Shown in pieces: positions 1 through 4,622 of a stretch of DNA of 7,836 bases. Numbering within the stretch: the stretch's first letter is position 1; every line of letters begins with the position of its first letter. The position numbers were made by a program, and so were the translations under genes. Below the pieces are notes generated by a model. It searched no databases and was not told the DNA's origin. It saw nothing but the letters and a program-made list of their open reading frames with translations. Origin of the DNA: Dethiothermospora halolimnae (GTDB taxonomy: Bacteria > Bacillota > Clostridia > Tissierellales > VENL01); the NCBI RefSeq assembly GCF_037577855.1, contig NZ_JBAKFX010000094.1:1-7836 (forward strand), read 5' to 3'.

Positions 1-164
1 GGTTAGACATTATACTTCTTTTCAAAATTAGTTAACATCTTATCTCATATTTATACGACGCTAGTCGCTTTTAAAAATTTTCGGATGAAAGTTTTGGTTT
101 GAATAAATCTTCATGCGATTCCCGTGAGATGTCATAGGAATTAGTAGCCAAAGAATTAATTTAA
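1..164. other. Intergenic DNA with no recognised gene
   Basis: I see no open reading frame with a ribosome binding site on either strand. The stretch holds a short perfect hairpin (CGAC-GCTA-GTCG, 56-67) followed by a T/A-rich tract, and a weak 5-bp stem (ATTCC 118-122 with GGAAT 137-141). Neither matches an RNA family I know. The DNA could be the 3' flank of a gene lying outside the window, or an old mobile-element end, but nothing here proves that. Confidence 0.5.
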
Positions 165-173
165 TGATATAAT
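165..173 (+). promoter_or_regulatory. Candidate extended -10 promoter
   Basis: The sequence TG-A-TATAAT has a perfect -10 hexamer (168-173) with an upstream TG, the extended -10 arrangement of housekeeping sigma factors in low-GC bacteria. No good -35 hexamer lies 16-18 bases upstream, which the extended form can tolerate. Transcription would begin near 180 and run into the hairpin terminator at 239-285. It would therefore make a roughly 105-nt transcript unless read-through reaches the acetyltransferase gene. Confidence 0.45.
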
Positions 174-238
174 ATAGACTAAGACATGTCCTAAAGATAA
201 AAATAGTTCTAATTATATTAAAAATATTTTGAAGAGGC

Positions 239-285
239 GAGACGTTGGTTAGTTATTGATTACTAATTTAGTGTCTCTTTTTTTT
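239..285 (+). terminator. Rho-independent terminator or attenuator upstream of the GNAT gene
   Basis: The left arm (239-253, GAGACGTTGGTTAGT) pairs with the right arm (262-277) through 15 base pairs, several of them G-U, with one bulged base. The loop is 8 nt (254-261), and eight T residues follow at once (278-285). It may end a gene lying before the window. Because a good promoter sits only about 65 bases upstream, it could also cut short a leader or small RNA and so control the acetyltransferase gene 66 bases further on. Confidence 0.7.
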
Positions 286-339
286 ATGCCGTGAATAAAA
301 AATGGATAATTAAAGTTTTAGGACTTAAATTTAATAAAT

Positions 340-346
340 GGGAGGT
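340..346 (+). promoter_or_regulatory. Ribosome binding site fixing the GNAT start at 351
   Basis: GGGAGGT lies 4 bases before the ATG at 351. The reading frame is open from a GTG at 291, but that codon sits just behind a terminator T-tract and has no Shine-Dalgarno sequence. The 20 extra residues it would add also precede the normal start of the fold. Confidence 0.8.
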
Positions 347-350
347 ACTT

Positions 351-920
351 ATGAACATTTTTAAAATAGCATTTAATGCATTTCCCGAATTAGAGACTAA
401 CCGCTTTATACTTAGAGAGGTAAAGGAAAGTGATTTTAGAGAAATATATGATATTTATTCTGATGAAGAAGCAGTAAAATATCAGCAAATAAAACCTATG
501 GAAACCATTGACCAAGGGAAAAAAGCAGTAAGTTTTTTTAAAAGAGGATATAAAGATAAAAAGTTTATTCGTTGGTGTATAGTTAGTAGAAATGATAATA
601 AAGTAGTGGGATTAATTACACTTCATCACTTTGATAGTTGGAATTTTAGTGGAGAGATAGGGTATATGCTTAATAAAAAATATTGGAAGCAAAATATAAT
701 GAGTGAAGTTGGTGAAAAAGTTATACAATATGCATTTGAAGTAATAGGATTACATAGAATAGCGGCATCGATACATCCTAATAATATAGGCTCGATTAAA
801 TTAACCACTAAGTTAGGATTTAAAGTCGAAGGGATGAAAAAGGAAGCGGCATACAATATTAGAACAGAGAAGTTTGAAGACAGATTAATATATGGAATTA
901 TAAAGAAGAAAGAGAAATAA
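351..920 (+). CDS. GNAT family N-acetyltransferase (RimJ/RimL-like)
   Basis: The 189-residue product fits the Acetyltransf_3/RimJ-RimL group, which transfers acetyl from acetyl-CoA to an amino group; the substrate is not predictable from sequence. The N-terminus has the family opening LETNRFILREVKESD (about residues 14-28). The central strand is GEIGYML (101-107). The C-terminal motif is IHPNNIGSIKLTTKLGFKVEG (141-161), with the usual N-x-x-S and LGF pattern. The loop that binds the CoA pyrophosphate normally reads like WGKGYATEA but here reads WKQNIMSEV (112-120), so its key glycine is Asn115. That may weaken or alter cofactor binding. Length is normal for the family. The gene stands alone: a terminator precedes it and another follows. 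The start at 351 is chosen from its ribosome binding site. The family call is firm, the function open. Confidence 0.88.
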   Translation: MNIFKIAFNAFPELETNRFILREVKESDFREIYDIYSDEEAVKYQQIKPMETIDQGKKAVSFFKRGYKDKKFIRWCIVSRNDNKVVGLITLHHFDSWNFSGEIGYMLNKKYWKQNIMSEVGEKVIQYAFEVIGLHRIAASIHPNNIGSIKLTTKLGFKVEGMKKEAAYNIRTEKFEDRLIYGIIKKKEK

Positions 921-923
921 GAC

Positions 924-958
924 CTAGTTTTTTAAAAGTAAAAAGCTAGAGATTTTTT
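924..958 (+). terminator. Probable terminator of the GNAT gene
   Basis: CTAGTTTTT (924-932) pairs with AAAAA-G-CTAG (940-949) with one bulged G, giving a 9-bp AT-rich stem. It is followed by AGA and six T residues (953-958). It begins 4 bases after the acetyltransferase stop codon, just ahead of the transposase element. Confidence 0.55.
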
Positions 959-960
959 AT

Positions 961-976
961 AGGGACAGTTCATTAT
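961..976 (+). repeat. Left inverted repeat of the RAYT element
   Basis: AGGGACAGTTCATTAT is the exact reverse complement of 2125-2140, on the far side of the transposase gene. Short GGGACAGTTC-like repeats flanking RAYT genes are common in many bacteria, so this probably marks the left boundary of the element or its REP-like recognition sequence. Confidence 0.8.
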
Positions 977-1010
977 AAAAAAGAAGTATATAAATTTCTT
1001 CCTTGGTCAT

Positions 1011-1043
1011 AATATCACTTAATAATAGAAAAGGAGTGATATT
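1011..1043 (+). promoter_or_regulatory. Hairpin over the transposase ribosome binding site
   Basis: AATATCACT (1011-1019) is perfectly complementary to AGTGATATT (1035-1043), which ends at the base before the ATG. The 15-nt loop carries the first part of the AAGGAG Shine-Dalgarno sequence (1031-1036), and its last two bases lie in the stem. In mRNA this would limit ribosome access. A similar 5' hairpin is known to repress translation of IS200 transposase, so I infer low, structure-limited expression here. Confidence 0.6.
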
Positions 1044-1970
1044 ATGCCAAGAACAGCTAGGCATAAAAGTTGTGAATCCATATATCATATAATGGTTAAA
1101 AGTGTAGGAGATTCAAAATTGTTTAAAAAAGATATGGACAAAGAAATTTATTTAGGTATAATTAGAAAATATCAAAAGATATTTGATTTTAAGGTCTATG
1201 CCTATTGCCTTATGGACAGTCATGCCCATTTTATGATAGATGCAAATGGCTCTGACGTATCTAAGTTCATGCAAAGAATAAACCAATCCTATGCCCAGGG
1301 ATATAATATTAGATATGAGAGAAGGGGTCATTTGTTTGCCGACAGATTTAGAAGTGAAATAATTGAAGATGATAAATATTTAAAAGTTTGTTTCGGATAT
1401 ATACATAATAACTGCAAGGACATACCCGGTTGGGAAGGACAAGAAGAAAGATACCCATATTCTAGCTTTGGAATATATATGGGAATAGTAGAAAATAGGT
1501 ATTATTTAGTAGATATGAGCTTTATGATGGGTATTTTTAGCCAAGATTCTAAGGTAGCTCAAAGAAGATGTAGGGATTTTATGAAAATATATATTGAAAG
1601 TAAGAATGATAAAAAAATGAAGAGACATATTGAGTTTAAAGATCAGAAAACAGAGTATAGAAGTGAGAGACATATAATAGCTAGGAATTATACTCCTGAA
1701 GAAGTAATAGTATTTGTGTCTAACTATACTAATATACCTAAGAGGAGTTTAACCGAAAGATATAGAAGGGAAGTAACAGAAGGTAAAGCGGTACTTGTAC
1801 TTTTATTAAATAGGTATTGTGATGTAAGGCTTAAGGATATATGTAAATTGATGGGAAATGTGAGTCAATCTAGGGTTTCTACTTTATGTAGCATGGGTTC
1901 GAGAATAATATGTGAGGAGGAAAAATATAAAGATATAGTTGATGATTTTATAGGTTTAAAGACTAAATAA
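1044..1970 (+). CDS. REP-associated tyrosine transposase (Y1/HUH, RAYT)
   Basis: The 308-residue protein belongs to the Y1_Tnp (IS200-like) superfamily, single-strand DNA nucleases that make a covalent phosphotyrosine link to DNA. The metal-binding HUH motif is the H-A-H of MDSHAHFMI (H60, H62). The probable nucleophile is Y83 in QSYAQGYN. The downstream RAYT signature RRGHLFADRFRSEII (93-107) and the YIHNN block (119-123) are present, although the usual NP after YIH is changed to NN. Residues about 215-290 resemble the DnaA C-terminal helix-turn-helix (SLTERYRREVTEGKAV then LKDICKLMG), an extra DNA-binding region seen in longer Firmicute RAYTs. All catalytic residues seem intact, and no frameshift or stop is present. 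An AAGGAG site precedes the ATG but is partly buried in a hairpin. AGGGACAGTTC repeats flank the gene, fitting the way RAYTs associate with palindromic repeats. Confidence 0.92.
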   Translation: MPRTARHKSCESIYHIMVKSVGDSKLFKKDMDKEIYLGIIRKYQKIFDFKVYAYCLMDSHAHFMIDANGSDVSKFMQRINQSYAQGYNIRYERRGHLFADRFRSEIIEDDKYLKVCFGYIHNNCKDIPGWEGQEERYPYSSFGIYMGIVENRYYLVDMSFMMGIFSQDSKVAQRRCRDFMKIYIESKNDKKMKRHIEFKDQKTEYRSERHIIARNYTPEEVIVFVSNYTNIPKRSLTERYRREVTEGKAVLVLLLNRYCDVRLKDICKLMGNVSQSRVSTLCSMGSRIICEEEKYKDIVDDFIGLKTK

Positions 1971-2060
1971 AAATTAGTTATAAAAAAATTTTTATAATTA
2001 ATTATATAAAAAATGATATTATTTAAAGTAGAATTGGACAAGCTTAGGATAATTATATGA

Positions 2061-2090
2061 TTGAAGGGAAAAATATTATAAAATTATAAA
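2061..2090 (+). promoter_or_regulatory. Weak promoter candidate for aroE inside the element's right end
   Basis: TTGAAG (2061-2066) and TATAAA (2085-2090) are 18 bases apart, a fair sigma-A match in very AT-rich DNA where chance matches are common. If real, aroE is transcribed from inside the RAYT element through both right-hand repeats. No better candidate was seen between 2140 and the aroE start. Confidence 0.25.
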
Positions 2091-2109
2091 TTTTTCAGAC
2101 TATAATTTT
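2080..2109. repeat. AT-only inverted repeat near the element's right end
   Basis: AAAATTATA (2080-2088) and TATAATTTT (2101-2109) are perfect 9-bp complements around a 12-nt loop. Another AT-only palindrome lies just after the transposase stop (TTATAAAAA/TTTTTATAA, 1978-1997). Either could be a weak terminator or a hairpin of the element end, but the base composition makes chance palindromes likely. Confidence 0.35.
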
Positions 2110-2124
2110 AAAATGTAAGTTTAA

Positions 2125-2140
2125 ATAATGAACTGTCCCT
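2125..2140 (-). repeat. Right inverted repeat of the RAYT element
   Basis: ATAATGAACTGTCCCT is the exact reverse complement of the left repeat at 961-976. It lies 154 bases after the transposase stop codon. Confidence 0.8.
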
Positions 2141-2159
2141 TTCAATAAGTCTTTAAAAA

Positions 2160-2173
2160 AATGAACTGTCCCT
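2160..2173 (-). repeat. Second right-hand repeat copy, next to aroE
   Basis: AATGAACTGTCCCT repeats the 14-base core of the right inverted repeat (2127-2140) in the same orientation, 33 bases downstream. It has no second partner on the left side. It ends 22 bases before the aroE Shine-Dalgarno sequence and so probably lies in the aroE leader. Confidence 0.75.
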
Positions 2174-2209
2174 TACACTGGAAGTATATATTATGAAGGA
2201 GGAATAATT

Positions 2210-3037
2210 TTGAAATCATTGTACGGTCTTATCGGAGAAAAATTAGGTCATAGTTTTTCGCCTCAAATACATGGAGAGATATTTAAAAAGCTAAACATAT
2301 CTGGTTATTATCATTTGTTTGAAATGGATAAAGGAGATTTAAAGGATGGAATAAAAGGAATGAAAGCACTAAAAATAAAGGGTGTTAATGTAACTATTCC
2401 TTATAAAATAGATGTTATGAGTTTTTTAGATGACTTATCAATAGAAGCAGAAAAAATTGGTGCTATTAATACCATTTGTTTTCAAGATAATAAAGCTATT
2501 GGTTATAACACAGATTATTATGGCTTTGGGATGATGTTAAAGAGATACGGAATTAATGTAAAGAATAAGAGTGTGGTAGTATTGGGAACCGGAGGAGTAA
2601 CTAAAGCTGTTTTACAATATTTATCAGACGAAGAGAGTAAGGAAGTAGTTTTAGTTAGTAGAAATGTTGATAGGGCTAAAGATAAAATAAAGGGATATAC
2701 TATAGTATCCTATGAAGAATTAAAAAACTTTTCAAAAAGAGATATAGTCATTAATGCTACCCCATGTGGCATGTACCCAAAGGTTGATTATGCCCCTGTT
2801 GGAAAAGATATTTTATCAAAGTTTAATATAGCGATAGATTTAATTTATAATCCTGAAAAAACACTTTTTTTAAAGTGGGCTATAGAGGAAGGACTAAAAG
2901 TAGTTAATGGTCTATATATGCTAGTTGGGCAAGCAATTAAAGCTCAAGAATTGTGGAATAATATGCAGATACAAGATTCTATTGTAGAAGAGATTTACAA
3001 AGAAATATCTAACAAGATATCTAAAACTAAGAAGTAA
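2210..3037 (+). CDS. aroE: Shikimate dehydrogenase (NADP+)
   Basis: AroE reduces 3-dehydroshikimate to shikimate with NADPH, the fourth step of the chorismate pathway, in the cytosol. The 275-residue product has the normal family length and both domains. The substrate domain carries the S-x-S pair (S15, S17 in HSFSPQIHG), catalytic Lys66 in NVTIPYK, Asn87 in GAINTI and Asp102 in GYNTDYYGF. The nucleotide domain starts with the glycine-rich loop VLGTGGVTKA (124-133). It continues with SRN...R (a variant of the usual NRT basic patch), INATPCGMYP, DLIYNPEKT and the closing NGLYMLVGQAIKAQE helix. The start is TTG at 2210, supported by AAGGAGG at 2196-2202 with 7-base spacing and by the N-terminus aligning with the family. 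No other aromatic-pathway gene is nearby. The RAYT repeat immediately upstream may have altered its control. Confidence 0.96.
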   Translation: MKSLYGLIGEKLGHSFSPQIHGEIFKKLNISGYYHLFEMDKGDLKDGIKGMKALKIKGVNVTIPYKIDVMSFLDDLSIEAEKIGAINTICFQDNKAIGYNTDYYGFGMMLKRYGINVKNKSVVVLGTGGVTKAVLQYLSDEESKEVVLVSRNVDRAKDKIKGYTIVSYEELKNFSKRDIVINATPCGMYPKVDYAPVGKDILSKFNIAIDLIYNPEKTLFLKWAIEEGLKVVNGLYMLVGQAIKAQELWNNMQIQDSIVEEIYKEISNKISKTKK

Positions 3038-3061
3038 CTTATATATAATAGTCTAATAAAA

Positions 3062-3080
3062 TGTAAACATTTTGTAAACA
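3062..3080. promoter_or_regulatory. Direct repeat TGTAAACA, 11-bp period
   Basis: TGTAAACA occurs at 3062-3069 and 3073-3080, about one helical turn apart, upstream of the lipoprotein promoter. It could be a tandem activator or repressor site. The region also forms weak AT hairpins (AAAATG-TAAA-CATTTT, and AATAAAA 3055-3061 with TTTTATT 3085-3091, then a T-rich tract), so an aroE terminator is the alternative reading. Confidence 0.35.
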
Positions 3081-3114
3081 ACAGTTTTATTTTCTTTTAT
3101 TATTTGTGGATTAG

Positions 3115-3123
3115 TGATATACT
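3115..3123 (+). promoter_or_regulatory. Extended -10 promoter of the lipoprotein gene
   Basis: TG-A-TATACT is a 5-of-6 -10 hexamer (3118-3123) with the extended TG. No convincing -35 hexamer was found. Transcription would begin near 3130, giving a leader of about 45 nt before the TTG start at 3175. Confidence 0.5.
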
Positions 3124-3159
3124 CTTGATTAGATTTTGATTTTTAAATTATAGATGTTG

Positions 3160-3166
3160 AAGGGAG
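3160..3166 (+). promoter_or_regulatory. Ribosome binding site fixing a TTG start at 3175
   Basis: AAGGGAG stands 8 bases before the in-frame TTG at 3175. The frame also has an ATG at 3154, but no Shine-Dalgarno sequence precedes it, and it would put this purine block inside the gene. Starting at TTG gives a signal peptide beginning MSIKKK, ideal for a lipoprotein. Confidence 0.75.
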
Positions 3167-3174
3167 TTTTTAGT

Positions 3175-3912
3175 TTGTCAATCAAGAAAAAATTAGTAGT
3201 GTTATTAGCTGCAGCTATGCTAATATTTGGTGTAGTAGGATGCACAAACACAGAAGAATCACAGGAACCAGATAAGCAAGAGCAACAGGGAGAAAAGGAG
3301 CAAGAAGAGCAAAAAGATCAAAAAGATCAAGAAAAACCACAAGAAGTTGTAGCTATCGTAAATGGAGAAGAAATTGCAGGAGCTGATTTCCAAGCAACTG
3401 TTAATCAAATAAAGTCTATGTATGCACAGCAAGGGATGGACTTAAGTAGTGAGCAAGGTAAGCAACTTTTAGAACAATTAGAGAAACAAGTTTTAAATAG
3501 TATGGTTGGTCAGGAATTACTTAGACAACAGGCAGAAAAAGAGGGTTATACTGTTTCAGAAAAAGAAATTAATAAAGAATTAGAAAAAGTAAAAGGTCAA
3601 TTTGAAAATGATGATCAATTCAAAGAGGCATTAGATAAAAATGGGACTACAGAAGCTCAATTAAAAGAAGAGATTATTAATAGAGGGAAAACACAACAAT
3701 ATATAGATGACCAAGTTGGAGAAGTTACAATAACAGAAGAAGAGTTGAAAGAAATTTATGATTCATATGCCCAGCAGAGTGAAGATATGCCAGAATTTGA
3801 AGAAGTGAAAGCTCAAATTAAAGAACAGGCTAAATCTCAAAAAATGCAACAGGAAACTAATAAAATTGTTGAGAGGTTAAAGAAAGATAGTGAAATAGAA
3901 ATTTTATACTAG
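3175..3912 (+). CDS. Lipoprotein with SurA/PrsA-like N-terminal chaperone domain, no PPIase domain
   Basis: The 245-residue product is an exported lipoprotein: positive MSIKKK start, hydrophobic core (7-21) and lipobox VVGC with Cys23. An acidic, Gln/Lys-rich tether (about 27-57) follows. Residues 58-190 match the SurA N-terminal chaperone fold (SurA_N type): VAIVNGEEIAGADF, a long helix ending QVLNSMVGQELLRQQAEKEG, then VSEKEINKELEKVK and ITEEELKEIYDSY. In PrsA the parvulin PPIase domain would come next. Here the sequence goes straight to the closing helix PEFEEVKAQIKEQAKSQKMQ (207-226) and LKKDSEIEIL. It is therefore predicted to be a membrane-anchored chaperone acting on secreted proteins outside the membrane, without isomerase activity. 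It is a single-gene unit with its own promoter and terminator. The domain call is sound; client proteins are unknown. Confidence 0.85.
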   Translation: MSIKKKLVVLLAAAMLIFGVVGCTNTEESQEPDKQEQQGEKEQEEQKDQKDQEKPQEVVAIVNGEEIAGADFQATVNQIKSMYAQQGMDLSSEQGKQLLEQLEKQVLNSMVGQELLRQQAEKEGYTVSEKEINKELEKVKGQFENDDQFKEALDKNGTTEAQLKEEIINRGKTQQYIDDQVGEVTITEEELKEIYDSYAQQSEDMPEFEEVKAQIKEQAKSQKMQQETNKIVERLKKDSEIEILY

Positions 3913-3935
3913 AATAATAAATATTTAGTGCTTAG

Positions 3936-3981
3936 AAAACCAATCTGGACTGTATGTAGTTTAGGTTGGTTTTATATTTTT
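3936..3981 (+). terminator. Terminator of the lipoprotein gene
   Basis: AAAACCAATCT (3936-3946) pairs with AGGTTGGTTTT (3963-3973) over 11 base pairs with one T-G pair, around a 16-nt loop. A T-rich tail (ATATTTTT) follows. It lies 23 bases after the stop codon. Confidence 0.75.
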
Positions 3982-3989
3982 AATTAATT

Positions 3990-4174
3990 ATTAAGGAACT
4001 GGAAACTTCACAACTTGTTTAAATTAGAACTGTAAAGTTACCAGAAGTAAAAATAACTATAGAAATAAAAAAGTTCAAGACATAAAAAAAGATATAGAAA
4101 AATTAAGTTATGATCTTAAGTATAAGGATATAGTATATAAACCAAAAACTCAGATGATTGTAGGAGGGAAATAA
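3990..4174 (+). pseudogene. Possible decayed gene fragment upstream of the DUF952 gene
   Basis: No intact gene is present, yet the translation reads like protein broken by mutations. One frame gives IKELETSQLV, a TAA stop at 4020-4022, then RTVKLPEVKITIEIK (4026-4070). Shifting frame at the run of A residues around 4067-4072 continues with KVQDIKKDIEKLSYDLKYKD and ends PKTQMIVGGK at a TAA (4172-4174), 3 bases before the next ATG. Charged, helix-like composition continues across the shift. I do not recognise the family. There is no start codon with a ribosome binding site. Chance in A-rich DNA is the main alternative, because Lys/Ile/Glu-rich translations arise easily there. Confidence 0.3.
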
Positions 4175-4177
4175 TAT

Positions 4178-4546
4178 ATGATTATATATACGGCCACATA
4201 TGAAGAATGGAATAAAATTAAGGATAAAGATGGTTTTGCCAGTAAAGATTTGGATACAGAAGGATTTATCCATTGTAGTTATCCTAGGCAAACTACAGGG
4301 GTTTTAAATAAACATTTCAAAAACGAGAAAAAGGTTATGCTACTTTGTATTGACCCTGACCTTTTAACGTCAGAATGGAAAAGTGAAGACTTAAAAGGTA
4401 AAGGGGAAGAATTTCCCCATGTATATGGAGAAATTAATACAGATTCCATTATAAAGGTTATAGAAATTAAGCCCTCAAAAGACGGAGTATTTTATGAAAA
4501 TAATATTATAAGTCTACCTACACTATTGAATAATATAGAAAAATAA
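4178..4546 (+). CDS. DUF952 family protein
   Basis: The 122-residue product matches DUF952 (PF06108), a small cytosolic family of unknown function. The family landmarks appear in order: MIIYTATYEEW at the start, the conserved GFIHCS (29-34, with His32 and Cys33), the strand VMLLCIDPDLL (53-63) and EFPHVYGEI (78-86), whose His81 and Tyr83 are the other hallmark residues. Length is typical. AGGAGGG (4162-4168) stands 9 bases before the ATG. No promoter of its own was recognised. It may be transcribed through the preceding degraded region or from a weak AT-rich promoter there. A promoter and operator-like repeat for the next gene begin 22 bases after its stop codon. No signal peptide or membrane segment is present. 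The family call is strong, but the biochemical role is unknown. Confidence 0.88.
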   Translation: MIIYTATYEEWNKIKDKDGFASKDLDTEGFIHCSYPRQTTGVLNKHFKNEKKVMLLCIDPDLLTSEWKSEDLKGKGEEFPHVYGEINTDSIIKVIEIKPSKDGVFYENNIISLPTLLNNIEK

Positions 4547-4568
4547 GGTAAAATTATACATATACAAC

Positions 4569-4589
4569 TTGATAAAGATTTTTTATCAA
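4569..4589. promoter_or_regulatory. Operator-like inverted repeat inside the DUF6273 promoter
   Basis: TTGATAAA (4569-4576) and TTTATCAA (4582-4589) are perfect 8-bp complements 5 bases apart. The left arm contains the -35 hexamer and the right arm lies in the spacer, so a dimeric repressor bound here would block RNA polymerase. The repeat is not followed by T residues on the + strand and so does not look like a terminator. Confidence 0.45.
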
Positions 4590-4598
4590 AAGTATAAA
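4569..4598 (+). promoter_or_regulatory. Sigma-A-like promoter of the DUF6273 gene
   Basis: TTGATA (4569-4574) and TATAAA (4593-4598) each match the consensus at five of six positions and are 18 bases apart. Transcription would begin close to 4605, leaving a very short leader of about 18 nt, just enough to hold the AGGAG at 4609-4613. Confidence 0.6.
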
Positions 4599-4608
4599 TT
4601 TATAATTT

Positions 4609-4613
4609 AGGAG
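4609..4613 (+). promoter_or_regulatory. Ribosome binding site fixing the start at 4623
   Basis: AGGAG directly abuts an ATG at 4614, too close to serve it, but lies 9 bases before the in-frame ATG at 4623. The later start also gives a cleaner signal peptide (MRKAMVMF). Confidence 0.75.
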
Positions 4614-4622
4614 ATGGAAAGT

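Larger units (their letters stand above)
961..2173 (+). mobile_element. RAYT (Y1 transposase) element flanked by GGGACAGTTC repeats
   Basis: One Y1 transposase gene lies between a perfect 16-bp inverted repeat (961-976 and 2125-2140). A further 14-bp copy of the right-end core lies at 2160-2173. HUH/Y1 transposases act on single-stranded hairpin-bearing ends and do not make target duplications, and I see none. The right boundary could be 2140 or 2173. The element separates the acetyltransferase gene from aroE. Its outermost repeat ends 22 bases before the aroE Shine-Dalgarno sequence, so it may influence aroE expression. RAYTs are often stable single-copy residents, so current mobility is uncertain. 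Confidence 0.7.

Noticed and set aside
56..141. Possible relation between the window's left flank and the right flank (both carry TCGC and AAAAATTTT patches) as ends of one large element
   Set aside because: The similarity is short, gapped and mostly A/T runs, and housekeeping genes lie between. No alignable inverted or direct repeat was found.
291..350. In-frame GTG at 291 as start of the acetyltransferase
   Set aside because: It directly follows the terminator T-tract, has no Shine-Dalgarno sequence, and the added residues are not part of the GNAT fold; ATG 351 has GGGAGGT in place.
626..856. Minus-strand open frame inside the GNAT gene
   Set aside because: It is a shadow of a clearly recognisable coding gene, with no ribosome binding site or family resemblance.
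2052..2090. Tiny frame starting ATG ATT GAA between the transposase gene and aroE
   Set aside because: It is only about 10 codons long, with no Shine-Dalgarno sequence.
3946..3957. 12-base repeat TGGACTGTATGT shared with 5415-5426
   Set aside because: One copy is in a terminator loop and the other inside a coding region. One or two 12-mers shared by chance are expected in a window this size.
4103..4291. Minus-strand 62-codon frame across the DUF952 start
   Set aside because: It overlaps a supported + strand gene and its ribosome binding site; no family resemblance or start signal was seen.
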